Shown piece by piece: positions 17,653 through 24,905 of a stretch of DNA of 46,914 bases. The DNA is from DAOTTX01 sp034437515 (GTDB lineage Bacteria > Chloroflexota > Anaerolineae > Aggregatilineales > Phototrophicaceae), in assembly GCA_034437515.1 (NCBI GenBank), contig DAOTTX010000525.1, positions 1-46,914 on the forward strand, read 5' to 3'. The stretch's first letter is position 1. The number at the start of each line of letters is the position of its first letter. The position numbers and the translations under genes are program-made. Below the pieces are notes generated by a model that had not been told where the DNA came from, made no database searches, and saw only the letters and a list, made by a program, of their open reading frames with translations.

Positions 17653-17694
17653 ACGCCTGCAAACCGGTCACTTGATACACCGGTTTGCAGGCGT
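17653..17694 (+). terminator. Long perfect hairpin after the M23 peptidase gene
   Basis: ACGCCTGCAAACCGGT at 17653-17668 is perfectly complementary to 17679-17694, giving a 16-bp stem with a 10-base loop. It starts 5 bases after the stop codon. There is no T-run, so it may act through Rho or as an mRNA 3'-end stabiliser rather than as a classical intrinsic terminator. Confidence 0.65.
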
Positions 17695-17739
17695 CACTAC
17701 CCCGGCGATGAGATTTTCAATGCCCCCCAAAGACCCTTC

Positions 17740-17769
17740 TTGACAAGTTCGCATCTATTGCGCTATGCT
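17740..17769 (+). promoter_or_regulatory. Strong housekeeping promoter for the ABC-F-like gene
   Basis: A consensus -35 TTGACA at 17740-17745 is followed 18 bases later by TATGCT at 17764-17769. Transcription would start near 17776, about 220 bases before the ABC gene. Such a long leader fits the attenuation elements found within it. Confidence 0.7.
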
Positions 17770-17850
17770 ATCAGTGATTACGGCGAAGTCTCGTGCATCA
17801 CCTGTGCGGCGCTCCCCCGAACCTTTATTCGCCCCAATGAAAGGTTTTTC

Positions 17851-17883
17851 ATGCGCACGCTTTCTTCTGCAATTCAGGGCTGA
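17851..17883 (+). CDS. Putative 10-residue leader peptide
   Basis: The frame reads MRTLSSAIQG and stops with TGA. GAAAGG at 17839-17844 lies six bases upstream of the ATG, an ideal ribosome binding site. It sits inside the transcribed leader of the ABC-F-like gene. Genes for ribosome-protecting ABC-F proteins and other antibiotic-response proteins are often preceded by such peptides, on which a drug-stalled ribosome changes the fold of the downstream mRNA. An overlapping 28-codon frame at 17837-17923 has no ribosome binding site. Confidence 0.4.
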   Translation: MRTLSSAIQG

Positions 17884-17938
17884 CGTCCGGTTACCTGCTG
17901 CGTGTGATTCTCCGATAAACTAACAATCGCATCGTGTC

Positions 17939-17993
17939 TGGAATCGTGACAAGTCCTTTTGATTCCACTTTTCTGCTTATTACAAGAAAGGAC
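17939..17993 (+). promoter_or_regulatory. Candidate translational attenuator hiding the ABC gene start
   Basis: GTCCTTTT at 17953-17960 can pair with GAAAGGAC at 17986-17993 (seven Watson-Crick pairs and one G-U), which covers the ABC gene's ribosome binding site AAAGGA. A second stem, TGGAATC at 17939-17945 with GATTCCA at 17961-17967, holds the anti-binding-site strand in its loop and would compete with the first. The two states give a simple on/off switch for translation. This is read from the sequence only; no folding calculation was made. Confidence 0.45.
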
Positions 17994-17998
17994 ACACG

Positions 17999-18610
17999 AT
18001 GTTACTGCGTGTATTGAACGTCTCGAAATCCTACGGCATCCACACCATCTTGAACCACGTCTCACTGACCCTTACCGAAGGCCAGCGTACCGGCATCGTC
18101 GGTGCCAACGGTGTCGGCAAATCTACGCTGCTGAAGATCATCGCCGGGGCGCTTGACCCCGACGGCGGCGTGGTCGAGGTCTACGCCGGGGTGCGCGTGG
18201 GCTACCTCGATCAGGAACAGCGCCTGCTCGACCCGACGCACACCGTCTTTGAGGCCGCGCACGCAGGGTTAGCCATCGACGAGCAGCCGTTGAAGGCCAT
18301 GCTCATCAGCCTGGGGTTGTTTAACTACGACGATCTCGACAAGCGTGTCGGTGATCTGAGCGCGGGGCAACAACGCAAAATTCAGATCGCACGGTTGATC
18401 GCCGGAGAGTGCAACCTGCTCGTCCTCGATGAGCCGACCAACTACGTCAGCTTTGATGTGTTAGAGGGGTTAGAAGACGCCTTGCGCACGTTCCCCGGCC
18501 CGGTGCTGGCGACCTCACACGACCGCCGCTTCATCGAAAACTTTGCGGGGGAAGTGTGGGCGCTCCATGATGGCGTGCTGCAAACCACAGCGGTAGGCGA
18601 TGAAGTCTGA
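17999..18610 (+). CDS. Single-domain ABC-F-like ATPase
   Basis: The 203 residues form one complete ABC nucleotide-binding domain: Walker A GANGVGKST (about 35-43), a signature LSAGQQRK (about 119-126) and Walker B LLVLDEPTN (about 140-148). After Walker B, YVSFDVLEGLEDAL and ATSHDRRFIENF match the second domain of ABC-F proteins, which act on the ribosome rather than in membranes. Usual ABC-F proteins have two such domains and 500-650 residues, so this one is half length. Its start resembles a first domain and its end a second domain, so an internal deletion in an ancestor is possible. No transporter membrane gene is adjacent. The leader suggests induction by ribosome stalling. Activity as a dimer is inferred. 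Confidence 0.85.
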   Translation: MLLRVLNVSKSYGIHTILNHVSLTLTEGQRTGIVGANGVGKSTLLKIIAGALDPDGGVVEVYAGVRVGYLDQEQRLLDPTHTVFEAAHAGLAIDEQPLKAMLISLGLFNYDDLDKRVGDLSAGQQRKIQIARLIAGECNLLVLDEPTNYVSFDVLEGLEDALRTFPGPVLATSHDRRFIENFAGEVWALHDGVLQTTAVGDEV

Positions 18611-18623
18611 GCCAGCCAGCATA

Positions 18624-19280
18624 TCACAAAATCACCAGGCCGAGCTGTGTGCCGCGCACGACGGCCTCGGTGCGGCTCTGCGCGTTGAGCTTGCCCAGGA
18701 TGCCGTTGATATGAAACTTCACCGTGTTCGGGCTGATCTTCAATATTTGGGCAATGGCCTTGTTGGTCAGTCCGCGTGCGAGATATTGCAAGACTTCGTG
18801 CTCGCGTGGGGTAAGGTCTTCCATCAGTGGGTCGGGACGTTCCGCGACTTCATCCGGCAGCAGCGACTCGACGAAGATTGGGTCGAGCGTCACCAACCCG
18901 TTGAGCGCCCCCAACAGCGCCGCAGTCAGTCGCACGGCGTCCGTTTCACGCATTAACAGCCCGTAGCCTTCGGTGCCGGTGTTGAGCAGCGCCAGCACCG
19001 CAGCGACGGCTTCGCTCCCCGGCAGCAGCGTGACCAACGGCATCCCGGCATCGACCAGCGCGGTCAGACCGGGAGGTGGTGCATCGACCTCGTAGCCCAG
19101 GTCATACAGTACCCCATCGGGACGATAGATATCGAGTTGGTCGGGCAAGTCCTCACTGACGGAGATTTGCCCGACAATGTCGAATTCGGTCTGTGGGTCG
19201 AGCAGGGCCGCCAACCCCGCCCGTGCCAGCAGTTCCCCGGCGACGATCAGCAAGCGCGGGGTGAATACGGGGTCTATCAT
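18624..19280 (-). CDS. LuxR/NarL-type regulator with atypical receiver
   Basis: This is a 218-residue DNA-binding regulator. The C-terminal 65 residues are a typical LuxR helix-turn-helix (LTPREHEVLQYLARGLTNKAIAQIL, SPNTVKFHINGILGKL). The N-terminal 125 residues follow the receiver fold (LLIVAGELLARAGLAALL). The paired acidic residues normally found after the first strand (VDD) read VAGE. The aspartate of the phosphorylation strand may survive in VLYDLG, and the conserved Lys near residue 105 is not evident. Phosphorylation is therefore doubtful, and the protein may respond to a ligand or partner. No histidine kinase is adjacent. It converges with the ABC-F-like gene, 13 bases apart. Confidence 0.85.
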   Translation of the reverse strand: MIDPVFTPRLLIVAGELLARAGLAALLDPQTEFDIVGQISVSEDLPDQLDIYRPDGVLYDLGYEVDAPPPGLTALVDAGMPLVTLLPGSEAVAAVLALLNTGTEGYGLLMRETDAVRLTAALLGALNGLVTLDPIFVESLLPDEVAERPDPLMEDLTPREHEVLQYLARGLTNKAIAQILKISPNTVKFHINGILGKLNAQSRTEAVVRGTQLGLVIL

Positions 19281-19394
19281 AGAATCATCGTCTTTCGTTG
19301 ACCTATAAGTCGTGATCCACTGATATTGAGATAAGGCCGATATTGTATGCTGGATTTAACAGCCCGTTCCCCATCCGCACAGTGATTATGGAGC

Positions 19395-20015
19395 CTAGCC
19401 AGTGATGACATACCGTTTGACGGTTGCACCCTTATCGGCGGTTCGTTCGGCGGCGAACAACTGATAGCGGCGGCGTTCGTGTTCGGTGTCGTCAACGGTG
19501 TAAGTTGCGGCGGCGGCATCAAAGGCGTGCCAGCCTCCATGCTGCCAGTTCTGGCTTACCAAGTTAATATCTACCGGATGATGATGTTTGAGTAGGTCTT
19601 CGATGATGGAGGCGGTATCCTGCCGGGTTGTGACGGTCATCAGGACATAACCACGTCGCACCGCTTCGAGGTAAATGTCCTGCTCGGCAGGTGACACACA
19701 GAATGTGCTCAAAACGTCGCTGGGGTGACTATCGGCGGTGTGTAGAGTCCCTGCGATGACAGCGGTTCCGATGCCGGGTAGCGTCTTAACTGTGAGCGAC
19801 GCGCGATCAGTATTCGTCATCACCTGAAGCACCGCGCCGAACCCGGCACTGACCTCTCCTTTGATGTCACCACTGACCATACCGCTGTAATCTCCGCTGA
19901 TGTCTGCGACGACGACACCGATCTCCGCTGGCGTCAATCCGGCGTTGAGCAGGTCTACGATTGTGAGATAAACATGATCGACATTATCATGAAGCGTGAT
20001 TAGAGTCTCTTGCAT
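19395..20015 (-). CDS. Hypothetical protein, stress-protein-like N-terminus
   Basis: I cannot name this 206-residue protein with confidence. Residues 3-40 (LITLHDNVDHVYLTIVDLLNAGLTPAEIGVVV) resemble the start of general-stress or 17M-type proteins, in which a strand and helix pick up a residue pair and then a Gly/Ala-rich segment follows. The middle has Gly/Ala-rich stretches (GIGTAVIAGTL). Residues 100-150 (SPAEQDIYLEAVRRGYVLMTV, ASIIEDLLKHHHPVDIN) match the second half of such proteins. There is no signal peptide or clear membrane helix. AAGGGG sits directly before the ATG at 20015, so that start is preferred over one 17 codons upstream. It is divergent from the GT4 gene. Confidence 0.65.
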   Translation of the reverse strand: MQETLITLHDNVDHVYLTIVDLLNAGLTPAEIGVVVADISGDYSGMVSGDIKGEVSAGFGAVLQVMTNTDRASLTVKTLPGIGTAVIAGTLHTADSHPSDVLSTFCVSPAEQDIYLEAVRRGYVLMTVTTRQDTASIIEDLLKHHHPVDINLVSQNWQHGGWHAFDAAAATYTVDDTEHERRRYQLFAAERTADKGATVKRYVITG

Positions 20016-20130
20016 ATATCCCCTTTTGCGATGAATATACATATTTTTGGCGGATAATGATAACAACGCGGTATGAGACCCTTACACGGACTGGTTAAAT
20101 CCCCGATGAACATTCTATTGGAGCCAGATA

Positions 20131-21252
20131 ATGAACCGAACAAGAATTGCTTTGTTCGTCCCCTCACTGAAGGTGGGCGGCCTGGAAAATGTTTTTCTCG
20201 CACTGGCGCAAGGTCTGCTTGATGCCGGTTGGGGTGTGGATTGTGTGGTGATGCAGGGCGGCGGTGAATTCGAGTCGCGGTTGCCCGATGCCGCGCACGT
20301 CGTCACGTTAAACCGCCGAGCGATGAGCAGCGTCGGGCCGCTGGTGCGCTACCTGCGGGAGCGACGGCCCACACACCTGATCGCATTTTCTGAGCCGTGC
20401 AACCTGGCGGCGATTGTGGCGCGGTGGCGGTCGCGGGTGCCGGTGAAGGTCATTGCGACCGTGCATGGGGTGTTCTCACAGCGTATCCGCCATACAGACA
20501 GCCGTAAAGAGAAGGTGTATCCACTGCTGGCGCGTTGGTTGTACCCATACGCGGATCGTGTGGTAGCGGTCTCGCACGGGGTCGCGGATGATCTGGCGGA
20601 CTTTGTCGGCCTGGCACGCGACAAGATCGAGGTGATCTATAACCCGCTGCCGGTCGCGCACATCCAACAGCAGAGCGCCGCCGCGCTCGATCATCGCTGG
20701 TTCGCCGTCGATCAAGACCGCCCGCCGGTGATCCTCAGTGTGGGCCGGTTGGCAGTCGAAAAAGACATTGCCACGTTGATCCGTGCGTTCGCCCGTCTGC
20801 ACCAGCAAACCGAGGCACGGTTGTGCATCATCGGGGATGGCACACAAAAGGCCATGCTCACCGAGCTTGTGCGGACGCTTGGCATCGAAGACGATGTGTA
20901 CTTCGCCGGGTATGACCCCAATCCGCTGCGGTATATGCGCCGGGCGGATGTGTTCGCGCTGTCGAGCATCCACGAGGGCTTCGGTGTGGTGATCGCCGAG
21001 GCATTGGCGTGTGGTTGCCCGGTCGTCAGCACGGATTCCAGCGGCCCCGCCGAAATCCTTGACTACGGACGCTATGGGCGGTTGGTGCCGGTCGGTGATG
21101 TCGAGGCGCTGGCGGCGGCGCTTCGTGCCACACTGGACGAAACAAAGGACGCGGATGCCCTCCGCGCCCGCGCTGCCGCCTTCGATGCACCACAGGCCGT
21201 CAACGCCTACGACGCGCTGCTGCGCCGGTCAGGGTTGAACGAAAACCGGTGA
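20131..21252 (+). CDS. GT4-family glycosyltransferase
   Basis: This is a retaining glycosyltransferase with the GT-B fold, 373 residues. The N-terminal Rossmann half starts with LFVPSLKVGGLENVFLALAQGL. The C-terminal half contains ILSVGRLAVEKDIATLIRAFA and the nucleotide-sugar-binding segment SIHEGFGVVIAEALACGCPVVSTD, with the two glutamates of the EX7E motif. The acceptor and sugar are unknown; products may be glycolipids or surface glycans. GGAG lies before the ATG. Its 3' end overlaps the convergent anti-sigma gene by 24 bases. No polysaccharide cluster surrounds it. Confidence 0.92.
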   Translation: MNRTRIALFVPSLKVGGLENVFLALAQGLLDAGWGVDCVVMQGGGEFESRLPDAAHVVTLNRRAMSSVGPLVRYLRERRPTHLIAFSEPCNLAAIVARWRSRVPVKVIATVHGVFSQRIRHTDSRKEKVYPLLARWLYPYADRVVAVSHGVADDLADFVGLARDKIEVIYNPLPVAHIQQQSAAALDHRWFAVDQDRPPVILSVGRLAVEKDIATLIRAFARLHQQTEARLCIIGDGTQKAMLTELVRTLGIEDDVYFAGYDPNPLRYMRRADVFALSSIHEGFGVVIAEALACGCPVVSTDSSGPAEILDYGRYGRLVPVGDVEALAAALRATLDETKDADALRARAAAFDAPQAVNAYDALLRRSGLNENR

Positions 21253-24234
21253 CTCCCCACGTTTCAACAGACGAAGCTGCTCGCCCGATTCGATAGCGGA
21301 GACAATGCCTGCCGCCACGCCCGGTGACGCCAGCAGACGCACACCCGCATCATCAATGTGCTGGACGATCACCGGTTCGTCAAAACTGCCGATCAGGGTG
21401 ATTATCGCCATGTCTGCTGCATCCTCTCGACAATGCGGGAAAATTCCCGGATCAATGCTCTCACACGCGGCCTCGTTCGAGAGCATGACCATGACGGAAT
21501 CGCCTATATCGACGGTGACATCACCGGCAATTGCTTCGACCGGGAGCAACACCTCAACACCGTTGGACAACTCATCTACGTGCGGCACATAGTCGAGTGA
21601 AGTTGCCATTGTGTCGAGCAGCGAACGAAGCTCGGCACGCCCTTGTGCGTTCGCTGCGCCGAGGAAAGTCGCAAACACGCCGTCTTCAACTTCGATGATG
21701 TGATAGATGAATACATTGCCGTTCGTCCCCAGGATCAGTTCACCCCGGTCGCCTGAGTCCACCACCTCGAGCACCTCGGTATCTGCCCCACGTGTGACGG
21801 TTGCTTGCAGCGCGTTCAGAACACCAGTGACTGTCTCATCGTCATCCAGTCCTGGAGAAAGAAAGTCGGCATCACTCAGGCTGAAGCGCACGAGGCGTTG
21901 TCCTGGTTCAAGCGTGAGTTCGGTTCCGCCGGTCGCATCCAGCAAACGCTGTGAGTCTGCAAGTATGGCGAGATAAATTATATCTTCGTTGGTGGTGTTC
22001 TCCTCGACTGCCCACCCCGCTGGATAAGCAAAGCTAAATCCGTCACCCTGTAATGTGTCAAACGCTGTCGCCTCGATCAAAATCCGGCCGTCCAACGCCG
22101 ACCACTCCGGGGTGCCGAGGACGAACGCATACCCCTCTGCCAACCACAGGATTTGTGTCTTTTCAAGCATCAGCGCACGGTCACCCGTGTTACAGTCATC
22201 ATCACAGCGATAGACATCCACCGTTTCGGTCGTCTCATCGACGCCAGCAGCCAACAGCGGATCATACAGAATGGTCGTTGCCATGTTTGAATCGACTGTG
22301 CGGCTGGTATCGTAGGCAAGCGTTGCATCGGTGGCGAGTGCATCGGTCAGCGTCCGTGCCATATCCGGTAGGGTGAGCAAGGTTACGGTCGGCTCGTCGT
22401 CCTCGTTGTGGAAAAGATCAACCATGCCCATCGCCAGCACCGGTTCATTGACCGGCGCGCCGATGTCGATTTGGCGGACACCGCCGGTAAATGTGATGAT
22501 GTAACCCTCATCAGGCACAAGACGATCTAACGGCACATCGACCAACACACGCCGTGCGGTACTCGACAGTTGCCCCTCGATAGAATTATCCACCGCCTCG
22601 ACCTGAAGCTGCACCCCATTTTCGATGTAGTCGAATACATTCTGTGCATCCTGCGGACTCATCGCCAACGTGATGAAACCTGAGACACGTTCGGGATTGC
22701 CACTGCCAAAGCGCGAGACAAACTGTGCATCCTCGACGATGCGCGTCTCCCCGGCATCAATACTGATGATGGTCTCCCCGGTCAGCGGCGAGTCGGTGCG
22801 CACATCAGCGGGCAGCGTCACCGCAACCAGGCCCACCGGGAAGCTCAACGTATCGTGCGGGGTAAGGTGAAAGGTTACGCCATCTGTGACGAGCCGTGAC
22901 AGCGCCGGGTAGACCGCTTCATCGACCGCCAACAGCATCGACGGCAGCGGAGATAGCTCGCTCCCCAAATTGACATCCATAATCATGACGTTATCGGCGT
23001 GGATTTGCCGATCTTCGTACAAACGCACCGTCTGACCGATCCTAAGACTATCGGCGCTCGCCTCATAATCAATGTTGTCTTCCCACAGGGGCAGCGCGAC
23101 CGTCCCGTCTGGTGTGGCGATGTCCCTTGCGTCGTCCAGCACATCGGCGAGTGGCTGCTCCACCATGCGCTGCACACTCCCACAGAAGCCGCTGGCACGG
23201 GGGCCGCATTCAACTACCTGCACCATACTGCCGTTCGCAACCGGATAGGCACCGATCAGCGTTGCACCGCTTCCGAAATTCGCATAGAGCACGTCACGCG
23301 GACGCATGACGTAGCCGTCAAGCATGTATTTAAGCCGGAGGTCATCGTCGATGAGTGCTGGCAAGTCATCATAGCTGAGTGCCTCGTTGGTCGGCGCGTA
23401 GACCCAGACCGGTTGTTGGCTGCGCAGCAGCTCGCGGGTCGGTGCGTGGGCGTCTACCAACCGTCGGAAATCCGAGAGGCGTTCGTCGAACATGAGCACG
23501 TCATAGGCCGTCTGCGGGCGTTGGTCCACGAGTATTTCTTGTTGGCGCTGTCCCATCACGTTGAACGCCTCACCGACCATCCCCGGTTGAATGAACGTAC
23601 CATCGGCGATGGGCTGCGTGGCGGTGTTGCCGATCACCCGTGTGTTGATGACCGCCCGTGATACCGTGCTGGTGAGCGCGTCAGGGTCGATCTCGTCAAC
23701 CAGCGTGTAGCGCACATCGACGTTATCCAGGTTGAGTTGTGCCTCGGCTGCGATGTCCTCACGGGCGATGCCGACCCACGCGCGTTCGGGTAAGGGTGTG
23801 GCGGTCGGTTCCTGCGCGATGGATGTGGCAAACAGTGCAGGCGGCTCATCGTCGGTGTTCATCCAGACGAGCATCAACGCGATCAGGCCGACCAGCACCG
23901 CCGCCGCGAGAAAGCCAAGCCGTCCGCCGATGTGACGGCGTTGGTATGCTTGTGTCATCGGTATGGTTGTCATGGGTTCATTCTCCATATTATCAGGAAT
24001 AACACCGTTCGCCCGAACACGCTGCGGGGCGAGTGCCGGCAGGGGGGGCAGTGTGGCGGCGTGCTTGTGTGCGCGTCGCTGCGCCGCCTGTGCGATCTGC
24101 GCCCATTCTTCGACCAGGGCGCGGCAGTCCGCGCAGGTCTCCAGGTGGGCTTGCAGTTGATGTGCTTCTTGTTGGCTGAGGCGCTCCCCGGTCGCTTGCC
24201 GGAGGATCAACGTCTCGTAAATGTCATCGTGCAT
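21229..24234 (-). CDS. Transmembrane anti-sigma factor with SAF and fasciclin-like outer domains
   Basis: The 1001-residue protein begins with a zinc-binding anti-sigma domain: HLQAHLETCADC gives the HxxxCxxC signature within the first 45 residues. A membrane helix follows at about 103-125 (LGFLAAAVLVGLIALMLVWM). Outside lie a SAF-like segment (about 150-215, WVGIAREDIAAEAQLNLDNVDVRY) and a fasciclin-like segment (about 240-310, VWVYAPTNEALSYDDLPALI). Further CpaB-like strands follow (VTLPADVRTDSP, FITLAMSPQDAQNVFDYIENG). A long C-terminal part has no domain I recognise. It overlaps the sigma-factor gene by 11 bases, so the two are translated together. It probably sequesters the sigma factor until an outside cue arrives; the cue is unknown. 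Confidence 0.85.
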   Translation of the reverse strand: MHDDIYETLILRQATGERLSQQEAHQLQAHLETCADCRALVEEWAQIAQAAQRRAHKHAATLPPLPALAPQRVRANGVIPDNMENEPMTTIPMTQAYQRRHIGGRLGFLAAAVLVGLIALMLVWMNTDDEPPALFATSIAQEPTATPLPERAWVGIAREDIAAEAQLNLDNVDVRYTLVDEIDPDALTSTVSRAVINTRVIGNTATQPIADGTFIQPGMVGEAFNVMGQRQQEILVDQRPQTAYDVLMFDERLSDFRRLVDAHAPTRELLRSQQPVWVYAPTNEALSYDDLPALIDDDLRLKYMLDGYVMRPRDVLYANFGSGATLIGAYPVANGSMVQVVECGPRASGFCGSVQRMVEQPLADVLDDARDIATPDGTVALPLWEDNIDYEASADSLRIGQTVRLYEDRQIHADNVMIMDVNLGSELSPLPSMLLAVDEAVYPALSRLVTDGVTFHLTPHDTLSFPVGLVAVTLPADVRTDSPLTGETIISIDAGETRIVEDAQFVSRFGSGNPERVSGFITLAMSPQDAQNVFDYIENGVQLQVEAVDNSIEGQLSSTARRVLVDVPLDRLVPDEGYIITFTGGVRQIDIGAPVNEPVLAMGMVDLFHNEDDEPTVTLLTLPDMARTLTDALATDATLAYDTSRTVDSNMATTILYDPLLAAGVDETTETVDVYRCDDDCNTGDRALMLEKTQILWLAEGYAFVLGTPEWSALDGRILIEATAFDTLQGDGFSFAYPAGWAVEENTTNEDIIYLAILADSQRLLDATGGTELTLEPGQRLVRFSLSDADFLSPGLDDDETVTGVLNALQATVTRGADTEVLEVVDSGDRGELILGTNGNVFIYHIIEVEDGVFATFLGAANAQGRAELRSLLDTMATSLDYVPHVDELSNGVEVLLPVEAIAGDVTVDIGDSVMVMLSNEAACESIDPGIFPHCREDAADMAIITLIGSFDEPVIVQHIDDAGVRLLASPGVAAGIVSAIESGEQLRLLKRGESPVFVQP

Positions 24235-24775
24235 GGTCGTTTTTCTCCGTGACCAGTAGTTGTCTCAGGTGAGCTTTCGCCCGGTGGATGCGACTCTTGA
24301 GTGTATTGGCTTTCACGTCGAGCTGCTGCGCGGCTTCATCAATCGTCAGCCCCCGGTAGAAGACCAGTTCCAACGCCTGTTGATGGTCTGGCGTGAGTTT
24401 TTCCATCGCCGCCTCCAGCGCCTCGACCCGCAACCGTTGCTCGACCGTCTGGCTGACGTTCAGGTCAGCTTCGATTGTCATCTCCTGGAGGGGCATGTGA
24501 TCGCGGCGTTTACGCATTGCGGTGAGCATCTGCCGGCGAGTGATGCCGAATAACCAGGTACGGACCTGGCTCTCTCCACGAAAGTTATGCGCCTGCTGCC
24601 ATACTATGACCATCACCGCTTGCAAGATTTCCTCCGCCCAGGCGCGGTCGTGCAGCCGCCCTAACAGATAGTTGAGCAGATGCAGCCCGTGCCGTTGATA
24701 TAACGTTTGGAGTGCATTCGCGTCCCCGTGTGCGATAGCCTCGATCAAGCGGCTATCAGGGTCTGCTGACTCCAT
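24224..24775 (-). CDS. ECF-type RNA polymerase sigma factor
   Basis: The 183 residues have sigma region 2 (LIEAIAHGDANALQTLYQRHG, AEEILQAVMVIVWQQAHNFRGESQVRTWLFGITRRQ) and region 4 (MEKLTPDHQQALELVFYRGLTIDEAAQQLDVKANTLKSRIHRAKAHLRQLL). Regions 1 and 3 are absent, as is typical of the extracytoplasmic-function group. It directs RNA polymerase to a small regulon and is held by the anti-sigma factor encoded next to it, with an 11-base overlap. A possible autoregulated -35 element lies at 24829-24840. The targets are not visible in this window. Confidence 0.95.
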   Translation of the reverse strand: MESADPDSRLIEAIAHGDANALQTLYQRHGLHLLNYLLGRLHDRAWAEEILQAVMVIVWQQAHNFRGESQVRTWLFGITRRQMLTAMRKRRDHMPLQEMTIEADLNVSQTVEQRLRVEALEAAMEKLTPDHQQALELVFYRGLTIDEAAQQLDVKANTLKSRIHRAKAHLRQLLVTEKNDHAR

Positions 24776-24828
24776 GAGATGTGCCTTTCTTTATTGACCG
24801 GTCTGACAATGAGTGCGCTTGCAGGCGA

Positions 24829-24840
24829 AAAAGTTGCAAT
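24829..24840 (-). promoter_or_regulatory. Possible ECF -35 element upstream of the sigma gene
   Basis: Read on the minus strand, TTGCAACTTTTT resembles the AAC-containing -35 elements used by ECF sigma factors, which usually transcribe their own genes. No convincing -10 (CGTC-type) is found at the expected spacing, so support is weak. It abuts the divergent folC promoter. Confidence 0.25.
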
Positions 24841-24870
24841 TTGAGTTGAGCGAAGGCGTGGTGGTACAAT
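24841..24870 (+). promoter_or_regulatory. Probable folC promoter
   Basis: TTGAGT at 24841-24846 and TACAAT at 24865-24870 are 18 bases apart, and a TGG precedes the -10 (extended -10). Transcription would start near 24877, leaving a leader of about 29 bases. The same TGGTACAAT string occurs upstream of tRNA-Sec. Confidence 0.6.
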
Positions 24871-24905
24871 TTTGTCTGGAATTATAGCGCGAAAGTCGAG
24901 GCACA

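Noticed and set aside
17410..17883. Open frame of 157 codons overlapping the 3' end of the M23 peptidase.
   Set aside because: It is in a shifted frame of the peptidase and runs through the long hairpin; only its last 10 codons may be real, as a leader peptide.
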